64,000 bases of DNA, from positions 20,157,489 through 20,221,488 of the forward strand of contig CM020515.1 in NCBI GenBank assembly GCA_009823395.1. The letters run 5' to 3'. This document shows, one piece after another, positions 47,178 to 63,938 of this stretch (positions are counted from its first letter, which is position 1; each line of letters starts with the position of its first letter). This DNA comes from Thamnaconus septentrionalis (taxonomy: Eukaryota > Chordata > Actinopteri > Tetraodontiformes > Monacanthidae). Both the position numbers and the translations under genes were made by a program. Below the pieces are notes generated by a model that did no database searches, was not told where the DNA came from, and saw only the letters and a list, made by a program, of their open reading frames with translations.

Positions 47178-48629
47178 ATGGACGGGATGGAGGGGACGGA
47201 CGGGCCGTGGGACAACGCCACCTCGGCCGGCCTGCCTCTCTTCCTGCTGGACGACCTCAACCACACCCTCTTCAACTCCACCAACGCCACCGGGCCGGAG
47301 GCGCGCTCGTCCGGGCCCAGCGTGGCGGGCGTCCTCATCCCGCTCATCTACATCATCGTGTGCGTGGTGGGCCTGGGCGGCAACACGCTGGTCATCCACA
47401 TCGTGCTGCACTACTCCAAGGTGGAGTCGGTCACCAACATCTACATCCTCAACCTGGCCATCGCCGACGAGCTCTTCATGCTCAGCCTGCCCTTCCTGGC
47501 CGTGCAGAACACGCTGGACTCCTGGCCGTTCGGCTCCTTCATGTGCCGCCTGGTCATGACCGTCGACTCCATCAACCAGTTCACCAGCATCTTCTGCCTG
47601 ACGGTGATGAGCGTGGACCGCTACCTGGCCGTAGCCCACCCCATCCGATCCTCCAAGTGGCGCCGCCCGCAGGTGGCCAAGGTGGTCAGCGCCACCATCT
47701 GGGCGCTGTCCTTCCTGGTGGTGCTGCCGGTGGTGGTCTTCGCCAACGTCCAGGAGAAGGGCGGCACCTGCAACATCACCTGGCCGCAGCCGGCCAACGT
47801 CTGGGAGGCGGCCTTCATCGTCTACACTTCCACCGTGGGCTTCTTCTGCCCGCTCCTCGTCATCTGCCTCTGCTACCTTCTCATCGTCTTCAAGATCCGC
47901 AGCTCGGGCAAGAAGGTCCACGCCACCTCCACCAAGCGCCGCAAGTCGGAGAGGAAGGTGACGCGCATGGTGGTGATCATCGTGGCCATGTTTGTGGTCT
48001 GCTGGCTGCCCTTCTACGCCCTCAACGTGGTCAACCTGCTGGTGTCGCTGCCGCCCGACTACCAGGGCCTCTACTTCTTCGTGGTGGTGCTCATCTACGC
48101 CAACAGCTGCGCCAACCCCATCGTCTACGTCTTCCTGTCGGACAACTTCAAGAGGGGCTTCCGCAAGGCCCTCTGCCGCTCCACCCGCAAGGTGGAGAGC
48201 CACGAGATGGACCCGGAGCAGCAGGCGCAGCAGGGACGCGGGGGGCGGGGTCAGCAGGACGAAGGCAGGACGGCGCTGGTTCCCCGGGAGAGTCTGAGGC
48301 GGGCCATCAGGGAGGAATGCGGCGGCATCGGCGGCGGAGGTGGTGAGGAGGAGGACGAGGACGTCTCCGAGACGACGGAGGTCTATCGCATCGCCCAGAA
48401 CGGCGACGGCGGCTTCACGGCCGCGCCCAGCTCGCAGCCGCTGTTCCTGGAGAGAGGCCCCACGCCGGGCATGACGCAGCCGCCGTCGCCAGAGAGGAGG
48501 GACGGGGGCGGAGACTCGGCCGACGGCTCCGTCTCACTGCCCAACGGCAACAAAAACGGGGCGGTTAAAATCCTGGCCGAGGAGGCGGCGGAGCAGCCGA
48601 GCGCCTCGCTGGAGATCAGCTACTTATAG
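47178..48629 (+). CDS. sstr3: somatostatin receptor type 3, complete single coding exon
   Basis: 483 residues (human about 418). The N-terminus has four N-glycosylation sequons (NAT 13, NHT 28, NST 33, NAT 36). Seven membrane segments follow: TM1 with GGNT (N69), TM2 [10 protein letters not shown] (D97), TM3 with D130, which binds the ligand lysine in this family, and DRY at 147-149, a disulfide pair C123/C198, and TM7 with the somatostatin-receptor signature [11 protein letters not shown] (307-317). C333 after helix 8 is a likely palmitoylation site. The tail is long and acidic and ends SYL, as in mammalian SSTR3 (ISYL). It is a Gi-coupled plasma-membrane receptor; mammalian SSTR3 localises to neuronal cilia. 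[15 protein letters not shown] and the end support subtype 3 over 2 or 5. Start: ATG 47178; the frame is open further upstream but without an earlier ATG. Confidence 0.93.
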   Translation: MDGMEGTDGPWDNATSAGLPLFLLDDLNHTLFNSTNATGPEARSSGPSVAGVLIPLIYIIVCVVGLGGNTLVIHIVLHYSKVESVTNIYILNLAIADELFMLSLPFLAVQNTLDSWPFGSFMCRLVMTVDSINQFTSIFCLTVMSVDRYLAVAHPIRSSKWRRPQVAKVVSATIWALSFLVVLPVVVFANVQEKGGTCNITWPQPANVWEAAFIVYTSTVGFFCPLLVICLCYLLIVFKIRSSGKKVHATSTKRRKSERKVTRMVVIIVAMFVVCWLPFYALNVVNLLVSLPPDYQGLYFFVVVLIYANSCANPIVYVFLSDNFKRGFRKALCRSTRKVESHEMDPEQQAQQGRGGRGQQDEGRTALVPRESLRRAIREECGGIGGGGGEEEDEDVSETTEVYRIAQNGDGGFTAAPSSQPLFLERGPTPGMTQPPSPERRDGGGDSADGSVSLPNGNKNGAVKILAEEAAEQPSASLEISYL

Positions 48630-50394
48630 AGTCAGAGAGCGTACGGAAAACCAAAAGACAACAACAACAAAAATGTGAAATAATGAGCCTCCTACTAGCA
48701 GAGCAGAGCAACTGGGGAGTGAGCCGACTTTACCCTCGAATGTACAACTGTAGATATTCTGTACATACGTACGTGTAGCTTCACGTGCAGTCGTGCCTCG
48801 CGTCGGTCAACAGGCGGCGTGCATCCATGTGTGACATCATCACCACGCCACTCAAACCGCCACTCGAGCCTCGCCTTCTCAAATCACCCTCTGTGGCCTC
48901 CTGAACCTTCATCGACGACTGGGAAGACGCGAGCTAACGCACCATTGATTTTGTTCCTGGCTTTTATTTGAGGTGGATTTTTATGACTTTTGCCCCCAAC
49001 GTTTCTCGTTTTTATTATTTCTTGAATCTGTTGCAATGAGTTCCTAGCAACAGAAGAACTTTCAAGGCAAACAATTGTCCTGTTTTGTTTGAGACTATTT
49101 TTCTTCTTCTTCTCCTTCTTTTTTTCTTCTGTATGAATGACTGACGTTCAGCCTCAGCGCTCGCTCGCTCCCGGCGGCATCGTGACAGTGACTCTTTCTG
49201 TACAAACATATTCTGTCTTCTTATTTTCTCTCTAAAATGTGAGCACGACGAGAAACCGACACGATGTGTCACGTCGTGAGTCGGGTGACAACAAAAGAAA
49301 AAAGACGATTGTTCGTCTCCTGCGTGTCGGCTAGAAGACAAGGACGTGCGGATGGGGGCGGAACGTGAAAGACTGGGTGCAGCGACGATGATCTCTGCTG
49401 ATAATAAAAAGGCGAAGCTTGGTTTCCTGTCGGTGGCCCGCCAGCGTCTTGCAGCTTGTTTCTCTGTTATGTCCCGAACAGCCGCTGAAGATTCACCGTT
49501 CTTCAAGACAGGACATGACCCACGAGTCTACTGTTCTGATTTACACACTGTAATGTTGTCTTTATGGAAGCATCACTACCTCTCAGCCTGCACACAGTGG
49601 CTACAGCAACACTGACCGGCCAAACCACAATGTCAAACTGGGGGGGGACTCAGTGGGTTGGAGTGTATTACATAGTATTTCCCATTTTAACCACAAGGCT
49701 TCATCTGTGTAAGCTGTAACTGTAATGCACATGAATGTCTGACTGTCCGAGCCGTAATAGATAAATATTATTAATTTCATTATTAAATAAAGATAAAAAT
49801 CCACAGTGTTTTCTTTCAATCATTCCTTTCTGTATCCTTTTGCTGAAATTCCCGGGAATAAAAAAAATATATATACTTGTGTCTTAAACTTTAATGTCCT
49901 CATTCACAAAATGAACCTTAATATATTGACTGTACAATTAAATATGACATTACTCGCCTTCATCGTTTGCTACTCCTCTTTCCAGATATGTGGAGATCTG
50001 TCGCCGACAAAATCACTCCTCACACAGCTTCAGCTGACGGGGGATAAAAAACATTGCGGCAGTTTTGCAGGAACGACCCGACAGACGACGAAGCAAAGCG
50101 AAGCCTCGCCTCGCCTCCCCGCCGTTCACCAGAAGCTGGCCGAGCGCTCGGGAGAGCCGGCAGCGGCGGCGGCGGCGGCCTCACGGCAGAGCGCCGCTTC
50201 TCTCCTCGTTAGGAGAAACATCGCCTGTCCTTCTGGCGCCCACACCAGGCCGTCTGCAGAGAGACGCCCTCAGCCATCATTAAAGACACATTAAAAAGGG
50301 TTAGTTCAGCTCTCACTTTGTGGGCATCCTGCTGGAGTGGAGTGGGAGGAGGGCAGGGGGTGCAGTCTGAGGACCTTCTGAGGCCTCTCTACCT

Positions 50395-50435
<41 letters not shown>

Positions 50436-50737
50436 TTCTTCTTCTTCTTCTTCTTCTTCTTCTTCAGTCTTAATCTTGTGTTTTTTGGTGTCGCCGTTAT
50501 GAGCCGAGAACTCCGCCCCTCGTTGGCGTGCACGGGTAGGTGATAGTCGGTAGGTCGGCCTGCTGTCTTGGGCTGTGACTCACTGCCGCTCACAGCCTAC
50601 AGACTTTCTGCCCACGTACAATATGGATGGTGTAAACTCTGATAGGCTGTTACTCACTCACTCACTCACTCACTGTGCAGTGTGGAAAACCCTGATTGCC
50701 GCCATGACAGCCGCCATACATAAAAAAAAAAAAAAAG

Positions 50738-50775
<38 letters not shown>

Positions 50776-52440
50776 CTGACTGCCTCGTGACTCCAGCCCG
50801 AGTGTTTGCTGCTCAAATCAAGGGCAGGATCAGGTTCCGGGAGGGACACATACGTTTGCTGGGAAAGGATTTCATGGCCAAACATGTTGTTCACTTCCTC
50901 CCCAGCCAGCTGCAACTCTAGAGCTGTTTGTTTTGCCTGTGGTGGGAGGATAACATGCAGGTCAGTAATGCCTGGCATGTTGACGTCTGCATATTAAAGG
51001 AACAAATTGTCGTCGAGACATCTTTCCTCCTCAAACACTGACAGTGCTGGCGCTCTGCAGAGCTGCTATGTTGTCTTCTGACTTGTGTGTCTCTTGCCAC
51101 GACTGCAGCGCCAACACTGCTTCTCATTAGCACATTTTTTGCTGCGAGGCTCTTAGGCCCCTTTATTTCTTTTTTCTTCTTTTTTTTTTGGATACCAGCC
51201 TGTATGTGCTGTGAGATAGATGAAGATGTAACCCTGCGTGTTGCTGCTGCCTGCTTCTCAGGTTCCTGCAGGAAGCCTGTGTGATGACTCAGCGGCAGGC
51301 TGATGATGGAAAACAGGAGACAGTCTGAAATAGCAGGGGACTGGCTCCTGCAGGTTCCCCTGCACCTTGCACTCCTCACATCCTGTTAGTGGAGGAGGAA
51401 AGACAGAGTAATGTGAAGGAGCTGGTGAGTCCGGCAGCGTTTTGAAAATGTGTTATTCTTCTTGCAAATTTCCCCATCGTGGGATCAATAAAGGTCTTCT
51501 TCTTCTTCTTCTTCTTCTTCTTCTTCTTCTTCTTCTTCTTCTTCTTCTTCTTCTTCTTCTTCTGTGAAATCTCTCGATTTTTTTGTGGCTCGCAGCATCC
51601 TGCATGCCTTGGCTGTATCTTTAGTGCAGCGTTAGTGTCATAGCAGCTCCTGTGTAAGTGGCAAATCTTTCTGCTGTGTGAACTGAATGTTTCCATTCCG
51701 GTGCATTACATCCTTCAGATGAACTGGCTGTCTGCCGGCACGAGGCGCCTTCACTGTGTCACTCACTCCTGTCATGATCAGATTACAGTTGCGCTCAACT
51801 ATTTTAATCCATTGCCTTCTGTCGCGCCATCATGGATTTCTGCTGCCCCCATTTGGTCACAAAAAAGAACCACAGCACCTTAAGATGCCACGTCATTTAT
51901 TTATTTATTTTATTTATTTATTTTTTGCGACGTGTCTTTTCAGTCGTTTCAGAAGGTAAGAAAGTATACTTCGGCAAATTAATTAATGTTATTGTACATA
52001 CTTTTTGTTTGTTTATATCGAGCAGCTATTTCACTTCCGGTGTTCAATAAATTTTTTGAATCATCCACTCGATTTTAAATCCTCTGCTGTATTTAAATAA
52101 CAATAATACATTTTTTTTTTTTTTTTAAATAGTATTCGTAAGTAAGTGTAGAGCGCGGAGTGACTGTTTAAGTGTTACGACGACAGAGGTAACGGGGCAC
52201 TTTACGGCACATCGCCACTTCCTCTCACAACTTCTACACACAAGGGGGCTGGACACGGAGTTAGATGGGTTTTTTTAATTATTTTATTTCGAATAGAACA
52301 GACGAATCAAATAATCACAACAAATAGGCAAAACTCATAGTTCAAGCACGTCTGACGAATATGTTCAGCAGCAAAAACGACGAAGCGAAGGGAGTGGTCG
52401 TGTTCTGTAGTGGGCGTGGTTTGTAGCGCGTCTGCTTCCG
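48630..52440. other. sstr3 3' region and intergenic DNA before eif3d
   Basis: AATAAA at 49786-49791 is a plausible sstr3 polyadenylation signal about 1.16 kb past the stop. Further on are a CTT array (about 50385-50465), a GT run (50741-50773), a retroposon tail with CTT array (51468-51562), an ATTT run (51896-51925) and a T run (about 52110-52126). No coding exon was recognised. Confidence 0.55.
51468..51562 (+). mobile_element. retroposon 3' tail followed by (CTT)n
   Basis: TTTCCCCATCGTGGGATCAA, TAAAGG, then about 70 bp of CTT. It parallels 4905-5039. Confidence 0.55.
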
Positions 52441-52452
52441 CAGCAGAGGAAG

Positions 52453-52550
52453 CCTTCTCTCTCTTCGCAGTTCACGCCGGCGCTCCCTCAGAGTCACCCA
52501 ACCGCGCTCTGGTCGGAGAAAGACTTCTACAGAGCGTCTCCTCATTCACG
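52453..52550 (+). promoter_or_regulatory. eif3d: eif3d untranslated first exon with possible TOP start
   Basis: A pyrimidine run CCTTCTCTCTCTTCG at about 52453 precedes sequence ending CACG at 52550 and a strong donor GTAAGATC. Terminal oligopyrimidine starts are typical of translation-factor mRNAs controlled by mTOR. The exact transcription start is inferred. Confidence 0.5.
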
Positions 52551-53041
52551 GTAAGATCGCTGCGCAATAAGTTTGTGACGGAACTCCACTTTCAGTCGTG
52601 TTTCCAAAAGTTAAAACGCCTCGAGTCCACAGTGAAGATGACGAAGAGAACCGGCCGGTTAGCTTAGCCTAGCTAGCGCGGCCACCTGGCCTTGTGACTA
52701 GCCCAAGCTTTAGCCGCCTTGGCTAACCGATTACGGCCGACTCCGCATCTACTACCGTACTCCGCTTTGCCCCACCGCCTTTGTTATGAGAAATGTTCCC
52801 GCAATTCCTTGTCAATTTATGGTCTAACCGATCCGGTTTTTCGCGGGATCGCGTGCTAAAGTTGTTAACCTATACCAGATGTTTGAGATTAGCTTGCTCA
52901 TTGAGTGGCTAAAGGCCAACGTAAATGTGTGAGTCGTCTCCATCTTCAGACCAGGTCAATCGAATTATGGAATATTTCATGAGATCCATCAACGACAGCG
53001 GCAGTAAGCAGACGCTTTGGTGGAAAGTTGGAGCTGTTTCG

Positions 53042-53137
53042 GGGTCAGTGATGACTAGCCCACTGCGCAAACTGATCGGTGCCATTTTCTTGAATGTGCA
53101 TTGTTGACGACACCAGTGCTGCTCGTGGCTGAGACCC
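53042..53137 (+). ncRNA. candidate C/D-box guide RNA (predicted U4 snRNA C8 methylation) in eif3d intron 1
   Basis: Box C GTGATGA (53048-53054), box D' CTGA (53072-53075), a weak C' (TTGTTGA, 53101-53107) and box D CTGA (53129-53132). GGGTC (53042-53046) and GACCC (53133-53137) close a terminal stem next to boxes C and D. The 12 bases ending at D' (CCACTGCGCAAA, 53060-53071) are fully complementary to U4 nucleotides 4-15. The fifth base upstream of D' (G53067) pairs with C8, a known 2'-O-methyl site in vertebrate U4. This is the rule C/D guides follow. The host is an intron of a translation-factor gene, a common snoRNA location. The guide next to box D matched no target I could recall. If Cajal-body localised it would be a scaRNA. 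Confidence 0.72.
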
Positions 53138-53284
53138 TCACGCATATGCAGGATGAGTGTATTCTTTCTCTGCTGCGAACCGACGCCTTACACTGTCCCG
53201 GTTAGCTTTGCCTCGTTGGCCCTTTGATTGACTGAAACTCAACTGAGTGGTTTTGCCTCCGTCGTTTCCCCTGGACATCAGGCC

Positions 53285-53873
53285 ATGGCCAAGTTCAACG
53301 CTCCTGTGATCCAGGACAACCCCTCCGGATGGGGTCCCTGTGCCGTCCCAGAGAAGTTCAAAGACATGCCCTACCAGCCCTTCAGCAAAGGAGACCGTCT
53401 GGGCAAGGTTTGTTCCTGAGACGCCACGTCATGAAGAAATTCAACACTTGCCTTGCCACAGTTTTTTAATAAAGATGCTCTTCTCTGTGTGTTAGGTTGC
53501 CGACTGGACGGGAGCCACCTATCAGGACAAGAGATACACAAGTGAGTGAGACAGACAGACGGCTGCGACCCCAGGCCCTTCTAATCATCACGTCTTTCAT
53601 TGTCTCTCTCCGTCCGAATGCCTTGACTCAGACTTCTCTGGTTGTTCTGTCCTTAGACAAGTATTCCTCTCAGTTCGGAGGCGGCAGCCAGTACGCCTAC
53701 TTCCACGAGGAGGATGAGACGAGCTTCCAGCTGGTGGACACGGCCAAGACGCAGAAGACGGCCTACCAGAGGAACCGCATGAGGTTCGCCCAGGTACGAC
53801 GAGGAAAGCTCTGGTCAAGCGTCCCTGTGTAGTTCCCTCTCTGTTCAGTCCTGCTGTGTTTGTTGGTCTGACG

Positions 53874-53917
<44 letters not shown>

Positions 53918-56609
53918 TCTGTACCTCCAGAGGAACCTCCGCAGAGACAAGGACCGCAGGAACATGACGCAGTTCAACATGCAGACGCTCCCAAAGAGTG
54001 CCAAGCAGAAGGAGAGGTGAGACTTGAATTATCTCGACTTGGACATGCAGTGTTTTCTCGCTAGCCCAGTTAACAGAGACGATTAGATCCACGTTCACAC
54101 TATCAGTGAGGCCTAACACCGGAGTTTTGTGTCTTTTCAGGGAGCGCATGCGTTTGCAGAAAAAGTTCCAGAAGCAGTTTGGCGTGCGTCAGAAATGGGA
54201 CCAGAAATCTCAGGTGATTTAGTTTTAAAGTTGTTGTTGTTTTTTTTCTTGGCTTTTGGGCTTTGTTGAGCTCTACATGATGTCACTGGATCATGTGACA
54301 TTTCGGCCCCTCCCCTCAAGGCTCAGCTGAAGCCCAGAGACTCCTCAGTAGAGGTAAGGAGCGACTGGGAGGTCAAGGAGGAGATGGACTTCCCCCGACT
54401 GATGAAGATGAGATACATGGAGGTGGCCGACCCCGTCGACATGTGAGTGGCTCGGTGCGAGGGCGGGTGGTGAGGTCACCGGGGGGAGGGACCAGCTCGC
54501 TGACTCCCTGTTTCCTGCAGCGAGTGCTGCGGCGCCCTGGAGTACTACGACAAGGCCTTCGACCGCATCACCACCCGCAACGAGAAGCAGCTGAAGAGCA
54601 TCAAGAGGATCTTCCACACCGTCACCACCACCGACGACCCCGTCATCCGCAAGGTTCCCCTTCACTCCAGACTCTCAGTCAACTGACCGCTGGTTTGGTT
54701 CCTTTCTCTCTTGAATGACCGTGGACTTGCTGTCGTCCTCCCAGCTGGCTAAGACTCAGGGCAACGTGTTTGCCACCGACGCCATCCTGGCCACCCTGAT
54801 GTGCTGCACGCGCTCAGTCAACTCCTGGGACATCATCGTGCAGAGAGTGGGCAACAAGCTGTTCTTCGACAAGAGAGACAACTCTGACTTTGGTGAGTTT
54901 TCCTGCTGCCACTTGGAGGCGACGGTGAACAGAAACTGCCCTCGTGGATCACAGATGGTTGATTTGAATTAGAATTTGTCAGTTTTGGGGAATTGATTTA
55001 TTTTTCCAAACCCAAGCCGGTTATTTTTGTGCGCGTGACATTCAAACTCCTCCACCTTTGACTCTCAGATCTGCTGACTGTGAGCGAGACGGCCAACGAG
55101 CCGCCGCAGGACGAGGGAAACTCCTTCAACTCCCCCAGGAACCTGGCCATGGAGGCCACGTACATCAACCACAACTTCAGCCAGCAGTGTTTACGCATGG
55201 TGAGGAGGTCCTGCTGTCAGCGCCTGGGCTCGTCCCCTCGCTCGCCGCTCAGTTCTCCCGTCTTGAATCTCGGCGTTGTTCTCGTGTCAGGGTGGAGAGC
55301 GTTACAAGTTTCCCAACGCCAACCCCTTTGTGGAGGAGGACATGGACAAGAGTGAGGTGGCGTCTGTAGCCTACAGGTGAGACCCCTGCTGGTCACTGCC
55401 GCGTGTCAGGTGGGTGACAGTGTGACCTTGAGGCTGATGGCTCGCGTGCGTTGGTCTCAGGTACCGTCACTGGAAGCTCGGGGACGACATCGACCTGGTG
55501 GTCCGCTGCGAGCATGATGGAGTGATGACCGGCGCTAATGGAGAAGTTTCCTTCATCAACATGAAGACTCTGAACGAGTGGGACTCCCGGGTGAGACGCT
55601 GTTCATGAACTGACCGTGTTTCTCTGGAGGGTAAACGATCGTGCGATCAGTACTGAATGCTAACTTCCTGTCCCGCCGCTCCGCTGCCTTCAGTACTGCA
55701 ACGGCGTGGACTGGCGCCAGAAGCTGGACTCCCAGAGAGGAGCCGTCCTGGCCACCGAGCTGAAGAACAACAGCTACAAACTGGCTCGCTGGACCTGCTG
55801 CGCCATGCTGGCTGGATCCGAGTACCTGAAGCTGGGGTGAGGAGCACACACACACACACACACACACAGAAAGAGCAGCCTGCCTCCTCCAGTGTGGTCT
55901 GACTGCTGTGTTCTGCCTCCTCTGCAGCTACGTCTCCCGCTACCACGTGAAGGACTCGGCCCGCCACGTCATCCTGGGCACGCAGCAGTTCAAGCCCAAC
56001 GAGTTTGCCAGCCAGATCAACCTGAGCATGGAGAACGCCTGGGGCATCCTGCGCTGCGTCATCGACATCTGCCGCAAGCTGGACGAGGGCAAGTACCTCA
56101 TCCTCAAGGACCCCAACAAGGTGAGCAGACGCCGCCGGCGCCGCCGTCAACCGCCGCCACTGACGGCGTCCTGAGCTGACCGGTTGGTTGTCGTGGTGTG
56201 TCAACAGCAAGTGATCCGGGTGTACAGCCTGCCCGACGGGACGTTCAGCTCCGACGAGGACGAAGAGGAGGAGGAAGACGAAGAGGACGAGGAGGATGAA
56301 GGTGAGAAGAGGCAAAGCAGAGTTTTTCCACACAAATCGTTTCAGGATTTTCAGGTCCCTTTGTAGGCGCGTTTGTATTTGGTGGGTCGGTCGTGTCTTG
56401 CAAATCATTCTACGAGAAAGAAATGGAGATATTTAATGGCTGGTTTGCATACGAGGATGAAAGCTAATGTCTAATCTGCAATTAAATAAAACAAATTGGA
56501 AGAAAGAAGAATTCACTATAAAGCACTGATTAAAGTCCCAGTTGTCGTTTGTTTCCAGAGCCATAACTCTTTGTCCTGTCGTCGTCTCGTTACAGATGAA
56601 GACAACTAA
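53285..56609 (+). CDS. eif3d: eukaryotic translation initiation factor 3 subunit D, complete
   Basis: Fifteen coding exons: 53285-53407, 53496-53541, 53657-53793, 53931-54016, 54141-54213, 54321-54442, 54521-54653, 54745-54892, 55069-55199, 55291-55376, 55461-55590, 55694-55836, 55928-56120, 56208-56301 and 56596-56609. They join without a break to 552 residues (human 548). Start [20 protein letters not shown] in a perfect GCCATGG context. Landmarks include the RNA-binding N-terminal part ([20 protein letters not shown]), the cap-binding core ([59 protein letters not shown]) and an acidic tail ending DEDN. eIF3d is the eIF3 subunit that binds the mRNA cap on selected messages. Intron 4 contains an ATG-triplet run just before exon 5, and intron 13 a CA run. 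Confidence 0.97.
53873..53918. repeat. (ATG)n run in eif3d intron 4
   Basis: About 15 triplets ending 12 bases before the exon 5 acceptor. Not translated if splicing follows the conserved pattern. Confidence 0.9.
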
Positions 56610-56679
56610 GGGTGCAGTCGGCTCCAGTGACCCAAGAAGCCTTCGCAGAATTTCAACAATTTAATTATTATTAACCTCC

Positions 56680-56685
56680 AATAAA
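56680..56685 (+). terminator. eif3d polyadenylation signal
   Basis: AATAAA 71 bases after the eif3d stop codon, followed within 30-60 bases by a GT-rich run (56717-56742) of the kind found downstream of cleavage sites. Confidence 0.8.
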
Positions 56686-56742
56686 AACAACTGATTGGCC
56701 AGCCGCTGCCTGCTTCTGTGTGTGTGTGTGTGTGTGTGTGTG

Positions 56743-62151
<5,409 letters not shown>

Positions 62152-62400
62152 CTAGAGCGTCTTGCGTTTGGGAAAGATGGCTTTGCGGAAGGAGGTGGTG
62201 GTGGAGCCTCTGCTGAAGGAGGCGCTGCCCAGCGAGATCTTGGTCTTCCCGCTGGTGATGGTGGAGGAACCCAAGGAAGTGGTGCTCCTGCCCCGGGAGA
62301 TGGATGAGCTCCCCACTGCCAACTTGCTCTTTCCCCTCTTGATGGTGGTGTTGCCCAGGGTTAAGGCCGTCTTCCCCTCGGTGAAGCTGGTGTTGCCCAT
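62152..62400 (-). CDS. unrecognised heptapeptide-repeat ORF A (82 residues)
   Basis: From ATG at 62400 to TAG at 62152. After MG the protein is ten contiguous seven-residue units, nearly all of the form x-S/T-x-I/F/L-x-x-G: NTSFTEG, KTALTLG, NTTIKRG, KSKLAVG, SSSISRG, RSTTSLG, SSTITSG, KTKISLG, SASFSRG, STTTSFR, then a basic end KAIFPKRKTL. There is no signal peptide, cysteine or membrane segment. An in-frame TGA lies 33 bases upstream of the ATG, so it is a self-contained ORF or a terminal exon with an acceptor in that gap. Ser/Thr/Gly-rich short repeats suggest a beta-structured or disordered fibrous protein; I recognise no family. The C-terminal 20 codons align with ORF C, with mostly synonymous changes. 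It is antisense to rundc3 intron 1. Confidence 0.5.
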   Translation of the reverse strand: MGNTSFTEGKTALTLGNTTIKRGKSKLAVGSSSISRGRSTTSLGSSTITSGKTKISLGSASFSRGSTTTSFRKAIFPKRKTL

Positions 62401-63430
62401 TGAGGAGACCCTTGTTTTCTTGACCCAGATTCAACGGCGGGGCTCGGGGCTCACTCAAGGCAACACATCGCACACTCATGCAGCACACCCTGCCCTGTCC
62501 CTGCGGGATAGTAGTAGCATCTGCTGCGATCTGCAGATCAACCAGAGTGCTAAGCGTGGATAGCACAACTCCCCCGTTCTGGATAATGCCCTTGTTGAGC
62601 CGATGGACGTGGGCTCTGGAAGGCCACATACCGCCCATGTGCTGCTGTGAATGGACAGAGGCAGCCGTAGGTGGGCCCAGCCTATCTGGGTGTATTGGAC
62701 AGTGGTGCAATTGTCCTTCGACCACGACGACACCAGACAGTTGAAGGGAACATTGTTGCAAAGGGGGGGTACTCTGCGGTGACATCACTTTCTTGTTAAA
62801 CCATTGTTCCCTTGCAGCCTCTTTGTATGGACGTGTAAACCCTGCATGGAAACGGGTGGAAGTGACAATGGAAGAGGGTGAATGTGTGCTTCAATCGCAT
62901 CCTCTGCCGAGTTTTCTCTTCATTGGATTGTTGGGTGCGGTTCTTTAAGGAGGTCTCGGCGCTAAAGTCCTTTTGAGTTCAGTCTTGCAAAAAGCACAAA
63001 AACAACAGTCAGGGCCAAGAGGTTTCAGACACGTTACCTTTTATAACCACTGTTACAGTTTTTACAGATTTCTGGTTGGAACTCGTCCGCCCTTGCAGAC
63101 GTATGGGGGGTGCGGTTGGTAATTGCACCACTGTGAACAAAAAATACCAAATTTCCGCCAAAGGTGCTGACATGTCAACGACTGTACACTGCATACTATA
63201 CAGAGGAGTAGTGCTGGTGAAAAACACACACTCTCTTGTGTCTCCACATACCATCCCACACAGCTGTTTCACACTCTCCCTCCCTGCTGCGAAGACACTC
63301 CGACATCTCCTCAACGTCACATTTGCAGAACACCCTCAGCGTGACTGTGGAACATCTCATTTTTGATTACAAACACATTAGATCTGCCACTCATTTAGCA
63401 CATTTCCTGCAATTTAGGGAGCTTCTGAGA

Positions 63431-63465
<35 letters not shown>

Positions 63466-63566
63466 TGATATAAACAGCCCTTTTTCAGTTGACTTTTTAA
63501 GTGCTACTGACCTTCTAAAACTGACCGGATTTTAAGAAACATCCGCGATTTAAGTGTGTGCAGGAG
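62401..63566. other. spacer between heptapeptide-repeat ORFs A and B
   Basis: No repeat units and no recognised exon; one CA run at 63434-63463. If A and B/C are tandem genes on the minus strand, this 1.17-kb spacer would hold the 3' end of the B/C gene and the 5' part of the A gene. Confidence 0.4.
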
Positions 63567-63938
63567 TCATGTGTGAAAATCCCAGTAGCAGTTGCTGTGC
63601 CTTTCTTTGCCCCTGATGAGGGTCGTTTTGACCAAAGACACGGACTTGGTCCCGTGGGTGAAAGTCACAGTGGTGAGAGTACTTGTTGTCTCCCCTCGTG
63701 TCACAGAGATTATGCCCACAGCTAAGCCGTTGGTGCCCAGTGTTATGCCGGTTCTGCTCCAGGAGATGGAGGTCTTGCCCCAGGAGATGGCGTACTTAGT
63801 CCTCAGGAATGAAACCCTTCCCTTGGTGAAGGAGGTTTTGCTTGACGAGAATGTGGTTTTCCACTCATTGTTAGAGTCTTTCTTGGACTGCTTGGCCGCT
63901 TTCGGTTGCTTCGCCCTGCCTTCAGCCGTCCTTTCCAT
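63567..63938 (-). CDS. unrecognised heptapeptide-repeat ORF B (123 residues)
   Basis: Starts at ATG 63938, directly after the TAA of ORF C and in the same frame. A basic leader (MERTAEGRAKQPKAAKQSKK) is followed by twelve seven-residue units, among them KTTFSSS, KTSFTKG, RVSFLRT, KYAISWG, KTSISWS, RTGITLG, TNGLAVG, IISVTRG, TVTFTHG and KTTLIRG, ending HSNCYWDFHT. It is the same repeat as ORF A but more diverged. It could be a separate small gene, the continuation of ORF C by stop-codon readthrough, or an exon of a larger gene. Function unknown. Confidence 0.4.
   Translation of the reverse strand: MERTAEGRAKQPKAAKQSKKDSNNEWKTTFSSSKTSFTKGRVSFLRTKYAISWGKTSISWSRTGITLGTNGLAVGIISVTRGETTSTLTTVTFTHGTKSVSLVKTTLIRGKERHSNCYWDFHT

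Noticed and set aside
47070..48203. 377-residue ORF antisense to sstr3 and a 379-residue ORF in another plus frame
   Set aside because: Both are shadows of the GC-rich receptor exon, with low-complexity His/Ala/Arg/Gly composition and no recognisable motif; the sstr3 frame accounts for the conservation.
56448..56535. Second C/D-box RNA in the last eif3d intron (AGGATGA to CTGA)
   Set aside because: Box C has a mismatch, there is no terminal stem, and no guide match was recognised.
62162..62440. Plus-strand ORF with hydrophobic seven-residue units ending in proline over the heptapeptide array
   Set aside because: It reads the same 21-bp periodicity in a different register. The comparison of the two C-terminal copies puts the silent differences in the minus-strand frame, not this one.
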